A DNA stretch of 64,000 nucleotides, taken from positions 6,744,001 through 6,808,000 of the forward strand of contig NC_090780.1 of the NCBI RefSeq assembly GCF_040054535.1, read 5' to 3'. A program made the position numbers and the translations under genes. The notes beneath the pieces are model-generated. The model did not search any database. It saw only the letters and a list, made by a program, of their open reading frames with translations, and was not told where the DNA came from. The first letter of the stretch is position 1, and each line of letters opens with the position of its first letter. Origin of the DNA: Antennarius striatus. Taxonomy: Eukaryota; Chordata; Actinopteri; Lophiiformes; Antennariidae. Below, piece after piece: positions 25,575 through 40,879 of the stretch.

Positions 25575-26014
25575 TACTCCCCTTCCCTCCCCTCATTATA
25601 CACCCAACAACTGCCGAGTCATCAGAGAACTTCTGTAGGTGACATGACTCGGAGTTGTACTGAAAATCATTGGTGTACAGTGTGAAGATGACGGGGGACA
25701 TTACAGTGTCTTGAGGGGCTCCTGTATCACTGACCACTGTGTCGGACAAAACGCTGCCCAGACGGACAAACTGTGGCCTATCTGTTAGGTAGTAGCTGAT
25801 CAAGGAGACAATGGAGGCGTCGACACCAATCCCCCCGCAGCTTCTCACCCAGCAACCTTGGCTGAATGGTGTTAAAAGCACTGGAGAAATCAAAGAAGGT
25901 TATTCCCACAGTGCTTCCCCCACCACCCAGATGCAAATGGGCTCTCTGCAGGAGGTAGATGATGGCATCATCAACTCCCAATTGGGGCCAATACACGAAC
26001 TGTAGAGGGTCTCT

Positions 26015-26450
26015 GGCCCCGTCCACATGATGCCGGAACTGAAAACGCAACTTTTTTGTTGCGTTTACACCTTCCGTCCACATGACAACGCACATATCCG
26101 GAACGAAAACGCAACTTCTTGAAAACACTGGCCTAGGTGGATTTTTAAAAAAACGCTGGGTCTGTGTTGTCGTGTGGACGGTGTATCTGCAACTTTTTAA
26201 AAACGCTGACGTCTTGCCTGCGATGAAAACCTCTGTGACATCATATTTATGGGCCCGTGTGTTGTGACAACAAAACACGGAGGATTCCTATCGGATAAAA
26301 TTTGACTCAATACTGCCACCACATTGTTTGGCATAGCTGTATTCGAAAACACACTTTTTTGAAAACGCTGTTGCATGGACGTGAATCTTTTTCGATGCGT
26401 TTTCAAAAAGATCCATTTTCAAAAAAATCTGTCATCGTGTGGACGGGGCC
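26015..26450. mobile_element. 436-bp MITE with 18-bp inverted repeats
   Basis: The left end GGCCCCGTCCACATGATG and the right end (reverse complement GGCCCCGTCCACACGATG) match at 17 of 18 bases. TCT lies at 26012-26014 and 26451-26453 as a 3-bp target duplication. The Rex1-like protein on the two sides (VKELL ... DPLQFVYW) is continuous across the insertion point. No transposase is present. The superfamily is uncertain; the 3-bp duplication hints at PIF/Harbinger. Confidence 0.8.
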
Positions 26451-27385
26451 TCTAGCAGCTCCTTCACCTGAGGCCTCAAGCTGGCCAAGACCAGCCTCAC
26501 CAGCACCAGCCTCTCCAGCATCAGGTGGGACGTGAGGGCAACTGGTTGGTAGTCGTTCAACTCTGATGGGGCTGACTTTTTGGGGACAGGAACCAAGCAG
26601 GATGTCTTCCACAACACCAGAACTCTCTCCTGGCTAAGGCTCAGGTTGTAGTGGTGTGTGATAACTAGAGACAGCTGGGGAGCACAGGTCTTCAGGATCC
26701 TGGGGCTGATCACATCAGGTCCAGCAGTATTTCTCTGGTGGAGTCTCTCCAGCTGTCTCCTGACCTGGTCTGAAGTCACCGTCATGTGGGGGAGGGTGCT
26801 GAATGTGGGAGGGGGGGTGCTGTGTTCTGAACCTTTTGAGGAAAGAAGAAAACATTCAGCTCGTTGGCTCCATATAAACCTCATGATGGTTGCCTTTGTC
26901 TGTCTTTTTTTTTGTCTGCATATGTTCTTATAGTTTAACCCATGAAAGGGGATCAACTTTTCATGAGTTCAATGCTTGTTTTAGTCTTGCAGTAAAATCT
27001 TTTATATATTGTATAAAAGTGCGTGCGTGTGACCATCACCAGTCCTTTCTGGGATCTAAGTTGTCAGTCTTTATTAGAATTTCCTACTGTGAGCCAGCGA
27101 GGGAAGTGCTGCACCTCTGTGAGTTAAGGGGGGGAGCAAAAGGAGACAGGGAGAGAAAACACAAACAAGGTAATGGATAGGCAGGCAGTGCTGTTGGAGT
27201 GAAAGAGGTTTGAGCTGTTTCGTTATATCTCACAACTGATACCTTAATACCAATTTTATAAAACACCAGATTAATGGAGGTCCTGACAGTATAGAATAGG
27301 CCACCAGAGGAAAACAGTGCAGAAGGAAGATAGAGGGCATGAGATTGTGATGTCTGAAGAGACTCATCACATTCTGACAGGACAC

Positions 27386-27660
27386 AATGGTTCTCAACAA
27401 CTGGACTCGACAGAAGCTGGTAAGCCCTGAACCAACATGCATGTGTGATGGAAACCAAAGCCCAGAGAGGTTACTAGAACCCAGCAGGGCCACGCTAGCT
27501 GAGTATCCCCAACCACAGCAGCCAGGAGCATCCAGAAGCCATCACCTGAAGAGCCACCAGGGGCGCCGAGAACCACGTAGACCCAGAGACCAAGAGGAGG
27601 CAGCTGCTGCTACCGCCAGGGCGACCAGGACAGGCCCAAGGGTTAGCTATTAATGTTGAA
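27386..27660 (+). other. Unclassified low-complexity segment
   Basis: A proline/arginine/glutamine-rich frame (27387-27653) without recognisable domains ends just before LTR copy C. It may be part of a repeat leader, but I cannot place it. Confidence 0.3.
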
Positions 27661-27662
27661 CC

Positions 27663-28030
27663 TGAAGAGATTTAAACATTATATACATGCTACTCATTAT
27701 TTTGCTGGCTCTATAAGGATTTATTTTTAATCACGCAATAAACTTTTCTATCACTATCAGTACAAAAGTACACACACGTACACACACGTACGCACACACA
27801 CACACACAGTTACAATAACAATTCCATTCATAGGACATACATGGCGGTCTCAATTCTTTATTCACAGGAACCGTAAACCACATTCCAACCGGAACCGGAA
27901 ACCACATTCCAACACCCACCGAGGTAGAGTGGCTGAACACTCGTCACAATCTAATTGGACCAGAAGACATCATTTCATGCAAATTCCTTATCTGAATTGT
28001 ACAAAAAAACACCGGGCAGAAAGAGAGTTA
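27663..28030 (+). repeat. LTR fragment, copy C, 3'-truncated
   Basis: Begins TGAAGAGATTTAAACATTAT, the exact start expected for the LTR whose reverse complements are copies A and B. Further shared blocks include CATTCCAACCGGAACC and AGAAGACATCATTTCATGCAA. Homology fades after about 28030, before the LTR end. Confidence 0.7.
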
Positions 28031-28132
28031 TAAACTATATGGTGTGTGATATATCATCTTTCTTCCCAGTAAGGATCAAAGCAATGTCTATATCAAACCT
28101 CATATCACAATTTTTACATCCTACTTTAAAGT

Positions 28133-28262
28133 GGTGATGTATTATAATTGTCAGTGTTTGTGTGTTCATCCGTCTGTCCGTTAGTTATTCCACCACTATC
28201 TTCGCAACTGATAGAAAGATGAAACAACAAGTACATTACTCGGGCGGCAAAGGGGATGAAAA
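28133..28262 (-). repeat. Dispersed repeat pair, copy 2
   Basis: The reverse complement matches 2150-2300 (TTTGCCGCCCGAGTAATGT, TTTCATCTTTCTATCAG, ACACTGACAATTATAATAC). Confidence 0.6.
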
Positions 28263-28704
28263 TGAGATGATGACCTTGACAATTCAAGTTCTCAACAAAA
28301 TAACAAAAACCACATAAAATTTAAAAGCGTAAACCCCCCTCCACACAGTAGTTTAGTATTTTTTTCTCTTTCCTGTCATTAAACACCTCAAGGTCATTCA
28401 GATCCAGAGGGTCAAGAAATGTCCTTCAGTCAAATAATGATAACAGATGGTTCCTCTCAGACATTTAAACCTACAGCTATGCTCTCCTCTTGTGTTAAAA
28501 TAAAAAGCTCACAGTAAAAGTACTGTATTCTAGATGCGTCGAGATCTGCATCAACTACAGACCATTTCATTCTTCCGAGGTTGCCGGGCAGAACCTTCAA
28601 ACTATGACGACATGGGCTGCAGGTCCAAGTCCACGGACATTCACGTAACATGTTGAATCAAGGCTATGTTGGTTATAAAATCCCGCATTCCCTGCATCAG
28701 CAGT

Positions 28705-28790
28705 CACGTGGGACTGACGGAAGTGCGTCACTTAAGCTACGCATGCGGCTGTTCTGGGACAATGGGCGGAGATTTGCGATTGGTTTTCAA
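28705..28790 (+). promoter_or_regulatory. prelid3b: Candidate prelid3b promoter elements
   Basis: Upstream of the start codon are an E-box CACGTG (28705-28710), an ETS-type CGGAAGTG (28718-28725), a palindromic GCATGC-containing stretch near 28740 and an inverted CCAAT (ATTGG) near 28780. ETS/NRF-type sites are usual in promoters of mitochondrial genes. No TATA box is visible. The elements are seen; the function is inferred. Confidence 0.45.
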
Positions 28791-28880
28791 CGTGGTTCGC
28801 CGTTCTCAGAGAGACTGCGGTTATCTACTGGCTAATCCTCTCCTCCTTCGCGTCCTGTCACCGGCAACCTTACATAAACC

Positions 28881-32763
<3,883 letters not shown>

Positions 32764-33399
32764 CGCCTGCCTTTCAATAATAGAAAGGTTCAAGAGAAGA
32801 TGCGTACCAGAACAACCAACCTCCCGTTATGATGCCCCGGTGCTGTTTTGGTGCTGTTTTTCTGCACTATTTACGGGCACAATTCAGCCATCTCATAAAC
32901 TTTTACTATCTATGTTAGATACCTTTTTATTCACACCCAGCAGCAATATAACTGGATAATGTTGAATGTTTTCACAGGACACAGTCTGACAGTAGTGAGA
33001 CTTGGGGGAACTTAGGGAAGACGTGAACAGTGCAATGGGACACCACAGTTATCTGTGTGTTTGGGACCATGTAGCATTGGAAAAAAGTGTCAGAGGCACT
33101 TGATGCACTGAGAACTTGTGTGCCAAAGCAGAAGCACAACTCTTAATCCAGCCATTTAAAAGGATTTTTGCCAGTTCTCTGGTGAATACCTCAGATTACC
33201 AGTTGTTTGGTAAAGTGTGACATATGACATGGGTACATGGAAGTGGTTTGGGCTGGTCAGATTAACTCTATTATGGGAAGCAGGACATTATTTAGTGTTT
33301 CAGCATCAGGGTTATTTGTGCAAGAGAGCATTACAAACAAAGTTTTCTTGTGGGACCTCAGTAATAACGGCTCTGTACCAGGCAATGTGACTTAGCCTG

Positions 33400-33405
33400 A
33401 ATAAA
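33400..33405 (+). terminator. prelid3b: Candidate polyadenylation signal of prelid3b
   Basis: AATAAA in GAATAAAAGCTG, about 640 bp after the stop codon. Confidence 0.4.
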
Positions 33406-34354
33406 AGCTGTATTTCATTATTGTATGTTAACTAATACAGTTATTAAGGTATTTAAGTGATATGAAGGGATCAAGGTCATTGCCATATTTATATTTTGTA
33501 GATATTTTGTTCATGAGTAAATCTGATGTGTACTGACAAGACAGTTAAAACTTTTGGTTACATACTGAACATGTTTGCTGAACTCAAGGAGTTTATTGAC
33601 ATGCATAAGAAGACCGTTCCTCAGTAATGACAGTCCTCTCAGAATGACCTCACAGTGCAATGGTTGAGGCCTTTTATTTATATTTGTACTTACAGAATAA
33701 TGTTTTTAACCAAGACATGCTGCTAAACATGCTGAAGGTTAATTACTTATCAAGAGATTGAACATGGTTAATCTTTGTATTTGAGGAAGTCCATTTATTC
33801 TAATGAAAAACAGTGCAGTGGTAGAAAAAAGTTTCTTCTTTCATGTAAAAAAAAATCATGTCATATTCCTAATTAAAGATCCTGATTTATGCATTTTGTG
33901 CCTCTGGAAAATGTGTTCACAACCTCTGAATGTGAAAACAAAAGAAAACTATTTTAAACTGTTACTAGAATTTTTTCTGTTTATTCTTCAGATCAGATAC
34001 CCACTGTTTCAGGAAAGTACGTGTTCTGTGTATTAATCAACTTTCAATATTAGACAGGATTTAACATTTTCATACTTGTGAGAACCCATGTGAGAACTTA
34101 AGCCAAGATATATGATTCTGTGAAGACAGATCAATTGCCTTCAGGAGGTTCAGTCAAGATTCTCACACAATGCATTAGTTCTAAAGGTCATTGTTAGCTT
34201 AAGGGTTGCGTAGATGAATGTTGGCAGGCTAACTGGACAAAGAAAGCTAACTAATAGTGAGATTGGGAAAGGAGCTAACGTTACAGGAAAAGACACCTGT
34301 CAAAAGAGCATGTGAAACGACATTTTAGAGAAGTGATAGTTCTGTTAGCTGACT

Positions 34355-34682
34355 ATATGAACAGAACTGTACTTAGTTACTTAAATTGCGTTTTTCTCAT
34401 GCCCGAGGAGCATTTTGGACACTACATCGATTGTCCCGTTCCAAACGGAAACCATTACTGGACAGACTGTTCGTGTTAGCCAGCTAGTTTCCCTCAGAAA
34501 TCATTGCTGTTTTCTGTGTCGTTCCTGTTGTTTGGACTCTGCTCAAAAACATAAAAATTGTTGGAACAGTTTTCTTCTTTTCCTTTCAGGGGTCACCACA
34601 GCAAATCAGTTGCCTCCATCTGATCTAACCCTGTCTTCTTCACTCTAAAATTATGTTAACTGGGAAGTCAATGTATAGTTAG
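34355..34682 (+). repeat. Dispersed repeat of unknown family, copy 2, interrupted
   Basis: Matches the reverse complement of 1084-1349 from ATATGAACAGAACTGTA to GTTAACTGGGAAGTC. It is interrupted at about 34573-34647 by 75 bp of RTE-like LINE 3' end on the minus strand. Confidence 0.75.
34573..34648 (-). mobile_element. 75-bp RTE-like LINE 3' end
   Basis: Contains CAGGGGTCACCACAGCAAAT, the reverse complement of the family's terminal RCGDP coding/tail region, inside repeat copy 2. In copy 1 the site reads ATGACAATCT instead, so a small target deletion or replacement occurred. Confidence 0.75.
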
Positions 34683-35027
34683 TGATGGGCAGATGAAGCC
34701 CCATGAAGCATTGAAGCTTTTCATCCCTATCGGTTCACTGCGGTTCGAAGCTTCATGAGGCGTCACTTGCTCTAGTACGACATGTACTGGATGCTAAAAT
34801 ATCAGTTGGCATGAGTTTGAGGTGTGTGGCATTGTGCAGAAAGCCTATGAATAAAACTGTCAGCAAAATAAGGAAGTATGCACAACATGTATATTATAGT
34901 GATGGCAGTACACTTTGTGTCTATGTGTGGTGTGTGAGTGTGTGTGTATAAAAAATAAAACTATTAATAACTCCCATAAGGAAATTACTTTTGTTAAACT
35001 CCAAATTTTTGCACACGTAAACAGTAC

Positions 35028-35035
35028 GCACACGC

Positions 35036-35116
<81 letters not shown>
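35028..35116. repeat. (CA)n microsatellite
   Basis: About 40 CA units preceded by CGCACA variants. Confidence 0.98.
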
Positions 35117-35120
<4 letters not shown>

Positions 35121-35388
35121 GTATGGAAAATGATCGTTTGGACATAAAGAAAATGAAAATACAATAAAGATGTACATTGAGCGGAGGGTGGTTGGGGTAT
35201 GGACAATGATTGTGCTTTTGTAACATTGAGGTAGTTGAGCCAGCGATTATGGTCGGGTCATATCATTGGTTTTTATTTAAAAACAACATTTTTGTCCACT
35301 GTATACACTCATAAAGAATGACTCATATGACTCAAAGAAAGAAACAGACAAATATCCAACTGTCAAGCACATTTATTAACGTGTCTCT

Positions 35389-35573
35389 TGTTGGGTAGTG
35401 ATTACTTCTCTTCAATAATCAACTCCGTATTTAAACAACAATTGCATTTATTAGACTCACTCGTCTGCACACATGTTGGCTCCGTGGCAATACACACAAG
35501 TCCATATCTGGCGCGCCCTGGCACCTGGATATGACGTCAGTCCCCAGTAGGGCAAGCACATCAGTACATAACA
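35389..35573 (-). repeat. 3' LTR of Ty3/gypsy element
   Basis: 185 bp, TG...CA ends, adjoining the polypurine tract. It differs from the other LTR near its first bases (TGTTGGG against TGATGGG) and at one G/A position. Confidence 0.95.
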
Positions 35574-35583
35574 TCCCCCCCTT
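35574..35583 (-). other. Polypurine tract
   Basis: The minus strand reads AAGGGGGGGA immediately upstream of the 3' LTR, where plus-strand DNA synthesis would be primed. Confidence 0.85.
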
Positions 35584-35841
35584 ACTAGGAAGTAGACTCC
35601 AATGTGTCTTGCACCAAACATCAGTGAAATAACTTTTTTTTTTCACAACATCAATGTATCACATTCTTTTCTGTTTTTCTTCATAAAGAACAATCCAGTT
35701 TCCCTTTCAAGATTTCACCTTGTAAACACTTAACATAAACATCACCATGACTGGTGAGGCACAATCATAATATCACAAACATCACATCTGACATGTTTTT
35801 TTTTGTTGTTGTTTTTTTTTAAGGGTCCCGAACAGACTCTT

Positions 35842-37548
35842 TCATTTTATGACAAAGTCGGTCAAACGCTTAGGCAGTTTGATCTGCCTGTGGGGTCTCT
35901 CGTACCTAGCAGGCATTGCAGGTTTAGGTGTGGACACCCTAGTATGAGTCTCCGTGTTGGACTCGATGTCAGGTGTGGTTTGTTCCTCTTCGTGTTCGGT
36001 CCATGTTATTTGTGTCTTGCTAGATGACTGTGGAGCAGGATCTTCGGTGTAGTACTTCTTGACGAATGTAGTGTTCCTGGAATAGGTCGCTCCACTTGGT
36101 GATTTAACAATCACATTGTTTCCGTCCTTGCTGATCACCTCGTGTGGTGTCTTGTTGAAGGTTGTTGTGAATTTATCAACTTTGTCTTGTTTTAGTAGGA
36201 CCTGGTCTCCCACTGATACATTTGAGTGTTTCGCTCTGTTTTTGTTGTCAGTGTAGATTTTCGACTGTCCTTTTCTCTCAGCATCGGTGTCTCTGACCTC
36301 CAGATCTCTTTGTGGTGTAGTGATGTCTGGGAGCTTTCCTCTGATCTTTCTGTTGAACAGAAGCTCGGCAGGACTCTTACCTGTCATGGCGTGATCTATC
36401 GATCGATAGACGGTCACATACTTGCGTAGCTCCTTTTTCCATTCTAGCCCCTCAGACTGTGCGATGCGAATCCTCTTCATCAACGAAGCGTTTTGCCGCT
36501 CCACTTCACCGTTGGCTTGAGCCCATTTAGGTGTGGTTTTCACATGCTCGATTCCGTTCTCCTGGCAGAATGCTTGAAATTGTGCAGACATGTATTGTGG
36601 TCCACAATCCGAACGAATGGAAATAGGAAGTCCATGCCTACTGAAGATATCCTCCAGACTGTCTATGACCTTCTCCGCAGTGGTCGATTGCAGGATCTCA
36701 TACTCATAGTACCGGCTGTAATAGTCAATCACAACTAATATGGAATGTCCTGTTGGTAGTGGGCCTAGTAGGTCAGTGGTTAAGTCCTGCCACGGCCCAT
36801 CTGGAAGTGCTGTGGGTCTCAGAGGTTCCGGCATGTCAGGCCTCGACACTATTTGGCAACCATGACATGACCTCACATATCTCTCTGCTGCTTTATCCAG
36901 ACCTGGCCACCACACCTTACTCCTGAGGTGTTGTTTTGTGCCCACAATGCCCAAGTGTCCCTCATGAGCCAACTCTAGGGCTCTGTCTCTGAGTGCCTGT
37001 GGCAGTATGATTCGTGTCCCTCTTAGCACCAACTGTCCAATTACACACAGTTCATACGCAATACGCGCATACACTTGGCACTTGTCAAAACATCCACTCT
37101 GTATTGCACTTCTCAGGTCCCTGAGTTCATCATCCGTCGCAGAGGCTTCCTCTACCTCTCTGGTGGTCAGTGCTCGTGGAGTCGCGTGTGTGGCAACGAA
37201 TCGCACGTATTCCTCCGCGCCGTGCTTGTGGTTCCCATCTGTCCTGCTCTCTCCCAGTAGTCGCGACAGGGGATCCGCAATGTTGTCCTTTCCGGGTATG
37301 TGTAATACTCTGAAATCATACGGTTGGAGCTGCAACACCCACCGCTCAATGCGGGCACATGGCTTAGAGGCTGGACTGTAGATGGCCTCCAGAGCCTTGT
37401 GGTCCGTCACTAGGTCAAACGTTTTTCCATATATGTACGGGTGCAGCCTCTCGCACGCCCAGACTAAGGCGAGGGCCTCCCGTTCAGTTTGTGAATATCT
37501 GCGTTCACAGTCGGTCAGGCTCCTACTTACATAACATATGGGCACCAT
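35842..37548 (-). pseudogene. Ty3/gypsy RNase H and integrase segment
   Basis: 568 codons in the same frame as the upstream pol segment, separated by one TAG. It starts within RNase H (YVSRSLTDCERRYSQTEREA, LVTDHKALEAIY) and continues with the integrase zinc-binding HHCC motif (HEGHLG ... CHGCQ, about 36970-36860) and the catalytic core: D in TTDLLGPL, D in RSDCGPQY and E in GEVERQN, giving the DDE triad. The C-terminal part holds a basic domain (GDQVLLKQ) and a threonine-rich end. The family inserts element cDNA into chromosomes. Confidence 0.9.
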
Positions 37549-39255
37549 CTACCGCTGCTGTTGCTGTACTAGGACTGCACCTATTCCTACTGGTCCTGCA
37601 TCCGCTATGACTTTAGTAGGGGCTTCTTTGTCAAAATATGCCAGCGTGCCAGCCTCAGCTAACTTCTCCTTTAACACTTTAAACGCATGCTTTTGCTCTG
37701 GCCCAAATAGAAAAGGTGTGTCTTTCTTAGTTAGCCTCCTAAGTGGCTCTGATATGCTAGCAAACTGAGGTATGAAACGGCTTGAATAACCCGCTAAACC
37801 AAGAAAACTACGGGTCTCAGAAGCGTTCTCAGGCTCTCGTGCCTCTGCTATTGCTCTCACTCTTTCTGTAGTGGGACCTATGCCCTTCTGCGAGAGTAAC
37901 ATGCCCATGAAAATTAGCTTGTCCATATTAAACTGACACTTCTCTTTGTTTAGGGTCAGCCCACAGTCCTCTAACCTCTTCAGAACTGCATGGAGTCGTT
38001 TATCATGAGTCTCCTGGTCTGGGCCATGAACAATTATATCATCTGAGATATTGTCTACCCCCTCAATGCCAGCTGTAGCTGTCGCAATTTCATATTGATA
38101 CTGCTCACTAGCAGATGAGACACCAAATATGAGTCTTTTGTACCTGTAGGTACCTGTGTGTACAGCAAATGTAGTGATACCCCTGGACTCTGGTGTGAGC
38201 TCTAGCTGGTGATAGCCCCACTTCAGGTCTAATTTGCTGAAAATGACAGACCCGTTCATTCCCTGTAAGAGCTCATCTACAGTAGGAATTGGGTATCTCC
38301 CTCTAATGATAGCTGTATTAGCTCTCCTCATATCCAGACACATTCTGATGTCATCTTCATTAGCTTTTGGTGCAACTACAACAGGGTTCACCCACGGTGT
38401 GGGTCCCTCCACCTTTTCAATAATATCCATGTCAAGCAGCTGTTTAATCTTTTTCTCTACTGCTTCCCTTAGGTGAAATGGCACCCTCCTTAAGGGTTGT
38501 GCCACTGGTGTCACACTCTCATCAATATGCAAACTTATTTGCTTTGTGTTTAGTTTACCAACACCTTTAAACAGTTTGGGGTATTGCATCTCTATTTCAG
38601 ACATAACAACTGTCACTGCTGCTATGTTTGTACCCACCCTCAGTACACCTAGCTCAATAGCAGTTTTCCTCCCAAGCAGTGGCTCCCCACGTCCCTGTAT
38701 TACAGTGAACTCTGCTTCAGTGTTGTGTTTTCCCACTTTAACTTCACATTTGAACACACCCATTACTGGAAGAGGCACCTTGGAGGAGTATGGATACAGA
38801 GGTTTGCTAACTGCCTTAGTGGACACACATTTTATCTTTTTACTTTTAAGCCTTTCCCATGTATTTTCATCCACAACGTTGCTTGAAGCACCAGAATCAA
38901 TTAACATTAGCAAATCTACACCCCCATCAAATGTGACCCTCTCTGTGTTAGAATCATCATCAATTGTAAATGCATAGTCTCTGTCCCCAGTGTCCTGGTC
39001 CTCAGTTTCAACACATTGCACACTCTGTCTGTCTTTACCTTGTTTTGATTTGCACATTTTCGCAAAATGATCCTTTCCATTGCACCTTCTGCATGTCTGT
39101 CCCTTTGCTGGGCATGCAAAGTCCTTGGCCAAGTGATCTCCGTGACCACATCTGTAGCACACTTTGGTAGATTTATCCTTTCCTTCTCTATGATCTCGAG
39201 GCGTTGATCTTCCCTTCTGGGGTCTTCCATCCCTCTTTGAAAAGACGCTGTTCAC
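37549..39255 (-). pseudogene. Ty3/gypsy zinc knuckle, protease and RT segment
   Basis: Two knuckle-like clusters (CYRCGHGDHLAKDFAC and CRRCNGKDHFAKMC, about 39160-39050) are followed by the aspartic protease site LLMLIDSGASSNVV (about 38905) and reverse transcriptase with WVNPVVVAPK, FSKLDLKWGYHQLEL, and the catalytic NISDDIIVHG (about 38045). SDD in place of the usual YxDD is common in this gypsy subgroup, from general knowledge. The segment ends inside RNase H (VLVQQQ) at a TAG. It opens in frame with gag after a TGA. Confidence 0.9.
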
Positions 39256-39264
39256 GGCCGCTCC

Positions 39265-39846
39265 TCATTCCGCGCCGCCGCCGTCTCCGCCGCTCATCCT
39301 CATCGCAGCCATCTGGTTCTCCACTCTCTCACACTGCGCTGCTATCCCCAAAGTGCGCTGCAGCGTCAGCTGTGATTCCTCCAGCAGCTTCCTCCTTACA
39401 TACTCCGACGTGCACCTGCTCAACACTGCATCTCTTATCTGATTGCCAATGTCCGCATCAAACGCACAGTCTTTAGCAGCCTGACGAAGCCTCGTCACAA
39501 ACTGCTGCACAGTCTCCCCTGGTTTCTGTGCTACTCGGTAGAAAGCTTGGCGCGCGAACGCAGTGTTTACCTGCGGCACAAAGTAGTCATTCTGCGCCTT
39601 GACTGCTTTGGCGTAGTCCGCCGGTCCTCCCGTGTCGGGCAGCGTAGCAAAGATATCTTGCACGTCCGTGCCGGCGTGGTGCAGGAGCAGAGCCCTTCTT
39701 CTCTGTTTCACTGGAGCCTCCGCGTCGTCGGCCAAAATCAAACCCTTGCCGTCCGCGTAGAGCTCAAACGCCGTCAGCCACCTTGTCCACCTCGGACCCA
39801 GCGTAGCCGGCTCACTGTAGCACTCAAACTTTGGCAGGTGATCCAT
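39265..39846 (-). CDS. Ty3/gypsy gag, N-terminal part
   Basis: 193 codons from ATG at 39846, 63 nt after the 5' LTR. It contains a capsid-like retrotransposon gag domain (RWLTAFELYADGKGL, LLLHHAGTDVQDIFATLPD, AFARQAFYRVAQKPGETVQQ). The zinc knuckles lie downstream in the same frame beyond a TGA at 39265-39267. The TGA could be a read-through stop or a disabling mutation; this cannot be decided from one copy. Confidence 0.85.
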   Translation of the reverse strand: MDHLPKFECYSEPATLGPRWTRWLTAFELYADGKGLILADDAEAPVKQRRRALLLHHAGTDVQDIFATLPDTGGPADYAKAVKAQNDYFVPQVNTAFARQAFYRVAQKPGETVQQFVTRLRQAAKDCAFDADIGNQIRDAVLSRCTSEYVRRKLLEESQLTLQRTLGIAAQCERVENQMAAMRMSGGDGGGAE

Positions 39847-39909
39847 TTCGCCTCAACAATGTGGTCGAACTCTTCAGATTCAACTTTAAACTGGTATCCT
39901 CGTCGCCAA

Positions 39910-40094
39910 TGATGGGTAGTGATTACTTCTCTTCAATAATCAACTCCGTATTTAAACAACAATTGCATTTATTAGACTCACTCGTCTGCACACATGTTGG
40001 CTCCGTGGCAATACACACAAGTCCATATCTGGCGCGCCCTAGCACCTGGATATGACGTCAGTCCCCAGTAGGGCAAGCACATCAGTACATAACA
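39910..40094 (-). repeat. 5' LTR of Ty3/gypsy element
   Basis: 185 bp with TG...CA ends, followed on the minus strand by the primer-binding site. The LTR includes TATTTAAA-like and TGACGTCA motifs that could act in transcription. Confidence 0.95.
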
Positions 40095-40235
40095 TCTCTG
40101 ACGTGGAGCTGTTATACGTCAGAAAATAGCCGGTTTAACTCCGTCCATTCTGTGTGTACATGTAGACAATGGGCACAAAACACCAACGTCACAGCGGTTT
40201 TCGTCGCAGGGAGACGCTCCGGGGATATCTGCGTT

Positions 40236-40275
40236 GTAGAGTAGAGTGGAGTAGAACTTTATTGATCCCTTAGGG
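40236..40275 (-). repeat. Short LINE-tail remnant
   Basis: GAACTTTATTGATCCCTTAGGG resembles the reverse of Rex1-type 3' ends. It sits inside a GC-richer degenerate repeat (about 40150-40420) with similarity in style to the MITE at 26015. Confidence 0.45.
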
Positions 40276-40879
40276 CTAGGGTTACGTTTAGCATCCACAC
40301 GACCATGTATACCCAGCATTTTCAAAAAACTTACCCTTGGCCGGCGTTTTCGTCCCGGATATCTGTGTTGTGTGGACGAACGCCGTAACCGCAACAAAAA
40401 GCCTTGCTGTCCAATGCCTTACGCCATATTGTTCACGTGTTTTCTTTTGGCAAATGCGCCGTGATTGGTTAGGTGCTTGATTGACAGGTAGTAGGTGGCT
40501 TTAGAAGTGTGACCGCTTGAGTTTTTCAAGTGAGTTTATTCAAATATATAGGTAGGGAGATTCTGTACATTTTAACGTTAATTCTGTTGTTTCCTCGTTA
40601 TTCTGTCACATGTCGCAAATAAAATATCTGTAACTAATGTATGGAAGCATCAAAGGCGCTTCTTATGCACCGTCCGGCATGCATTGCGGCGCAGCCTTCT
40701 TACAAATCGCCGATTTGAAATCGGATTAGCTGATTGTACTCAAGGTGCGTTTTCAGTCGGCCATCCGGATGAAAACGAAACAAGTATAGCACACATAAAT
40801 GAGAGAAAACCCTCTTCTGCCCTCTACTGCGCTGGAGAATTTCCTCTGACGTCACACTAAGCGTCATATTTCACCACAG

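Larger units (their letters stand above)
35389..40094 (-). mobile_element. Ty3/gypsy LTR retrotransposon, nearly complete
   Basis: The two 185-bp direct LTRs (35389-35573 and 39910-40094) differ at two positions. TCTCT flanks both sides (35384-35388 and 40095-40099) as a 5-bp target duplication. On the minus strand the order is: 5' LTR, primer-binding site starting TTGGCGACGAGG directly after the LTR, gag, zinc knuckles, protease, RT, RNase H, integrase, then a purine tract AAGGGGGGGA next to the 3' LTR. There is no env. The gag-pol frame is one continuous frame (39846-35842) broken only by two stop codons, at 39265-39267 and 37549-37551. Confidence 0.95.

Noticed and set aside
25384-25778. 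Independent gene spanning the Rex1-like RT and pogo-like end
   Set aside because: The frame crosses the pogo-like insertion boundary at 25574; it is a chance fusion of two elements.
28457-28651. Divergent small protein gene on the minus strand next to prelid3b
   Set aside because: The 64-codon ORF has no recognisable family and could be promoter-antisense noise.
39265-39267. TGA after gag as a proven read-through signal
   Set aside because: A single copy cannot separate read-through from mutation, and I saw no clear downstream pseudoknot.
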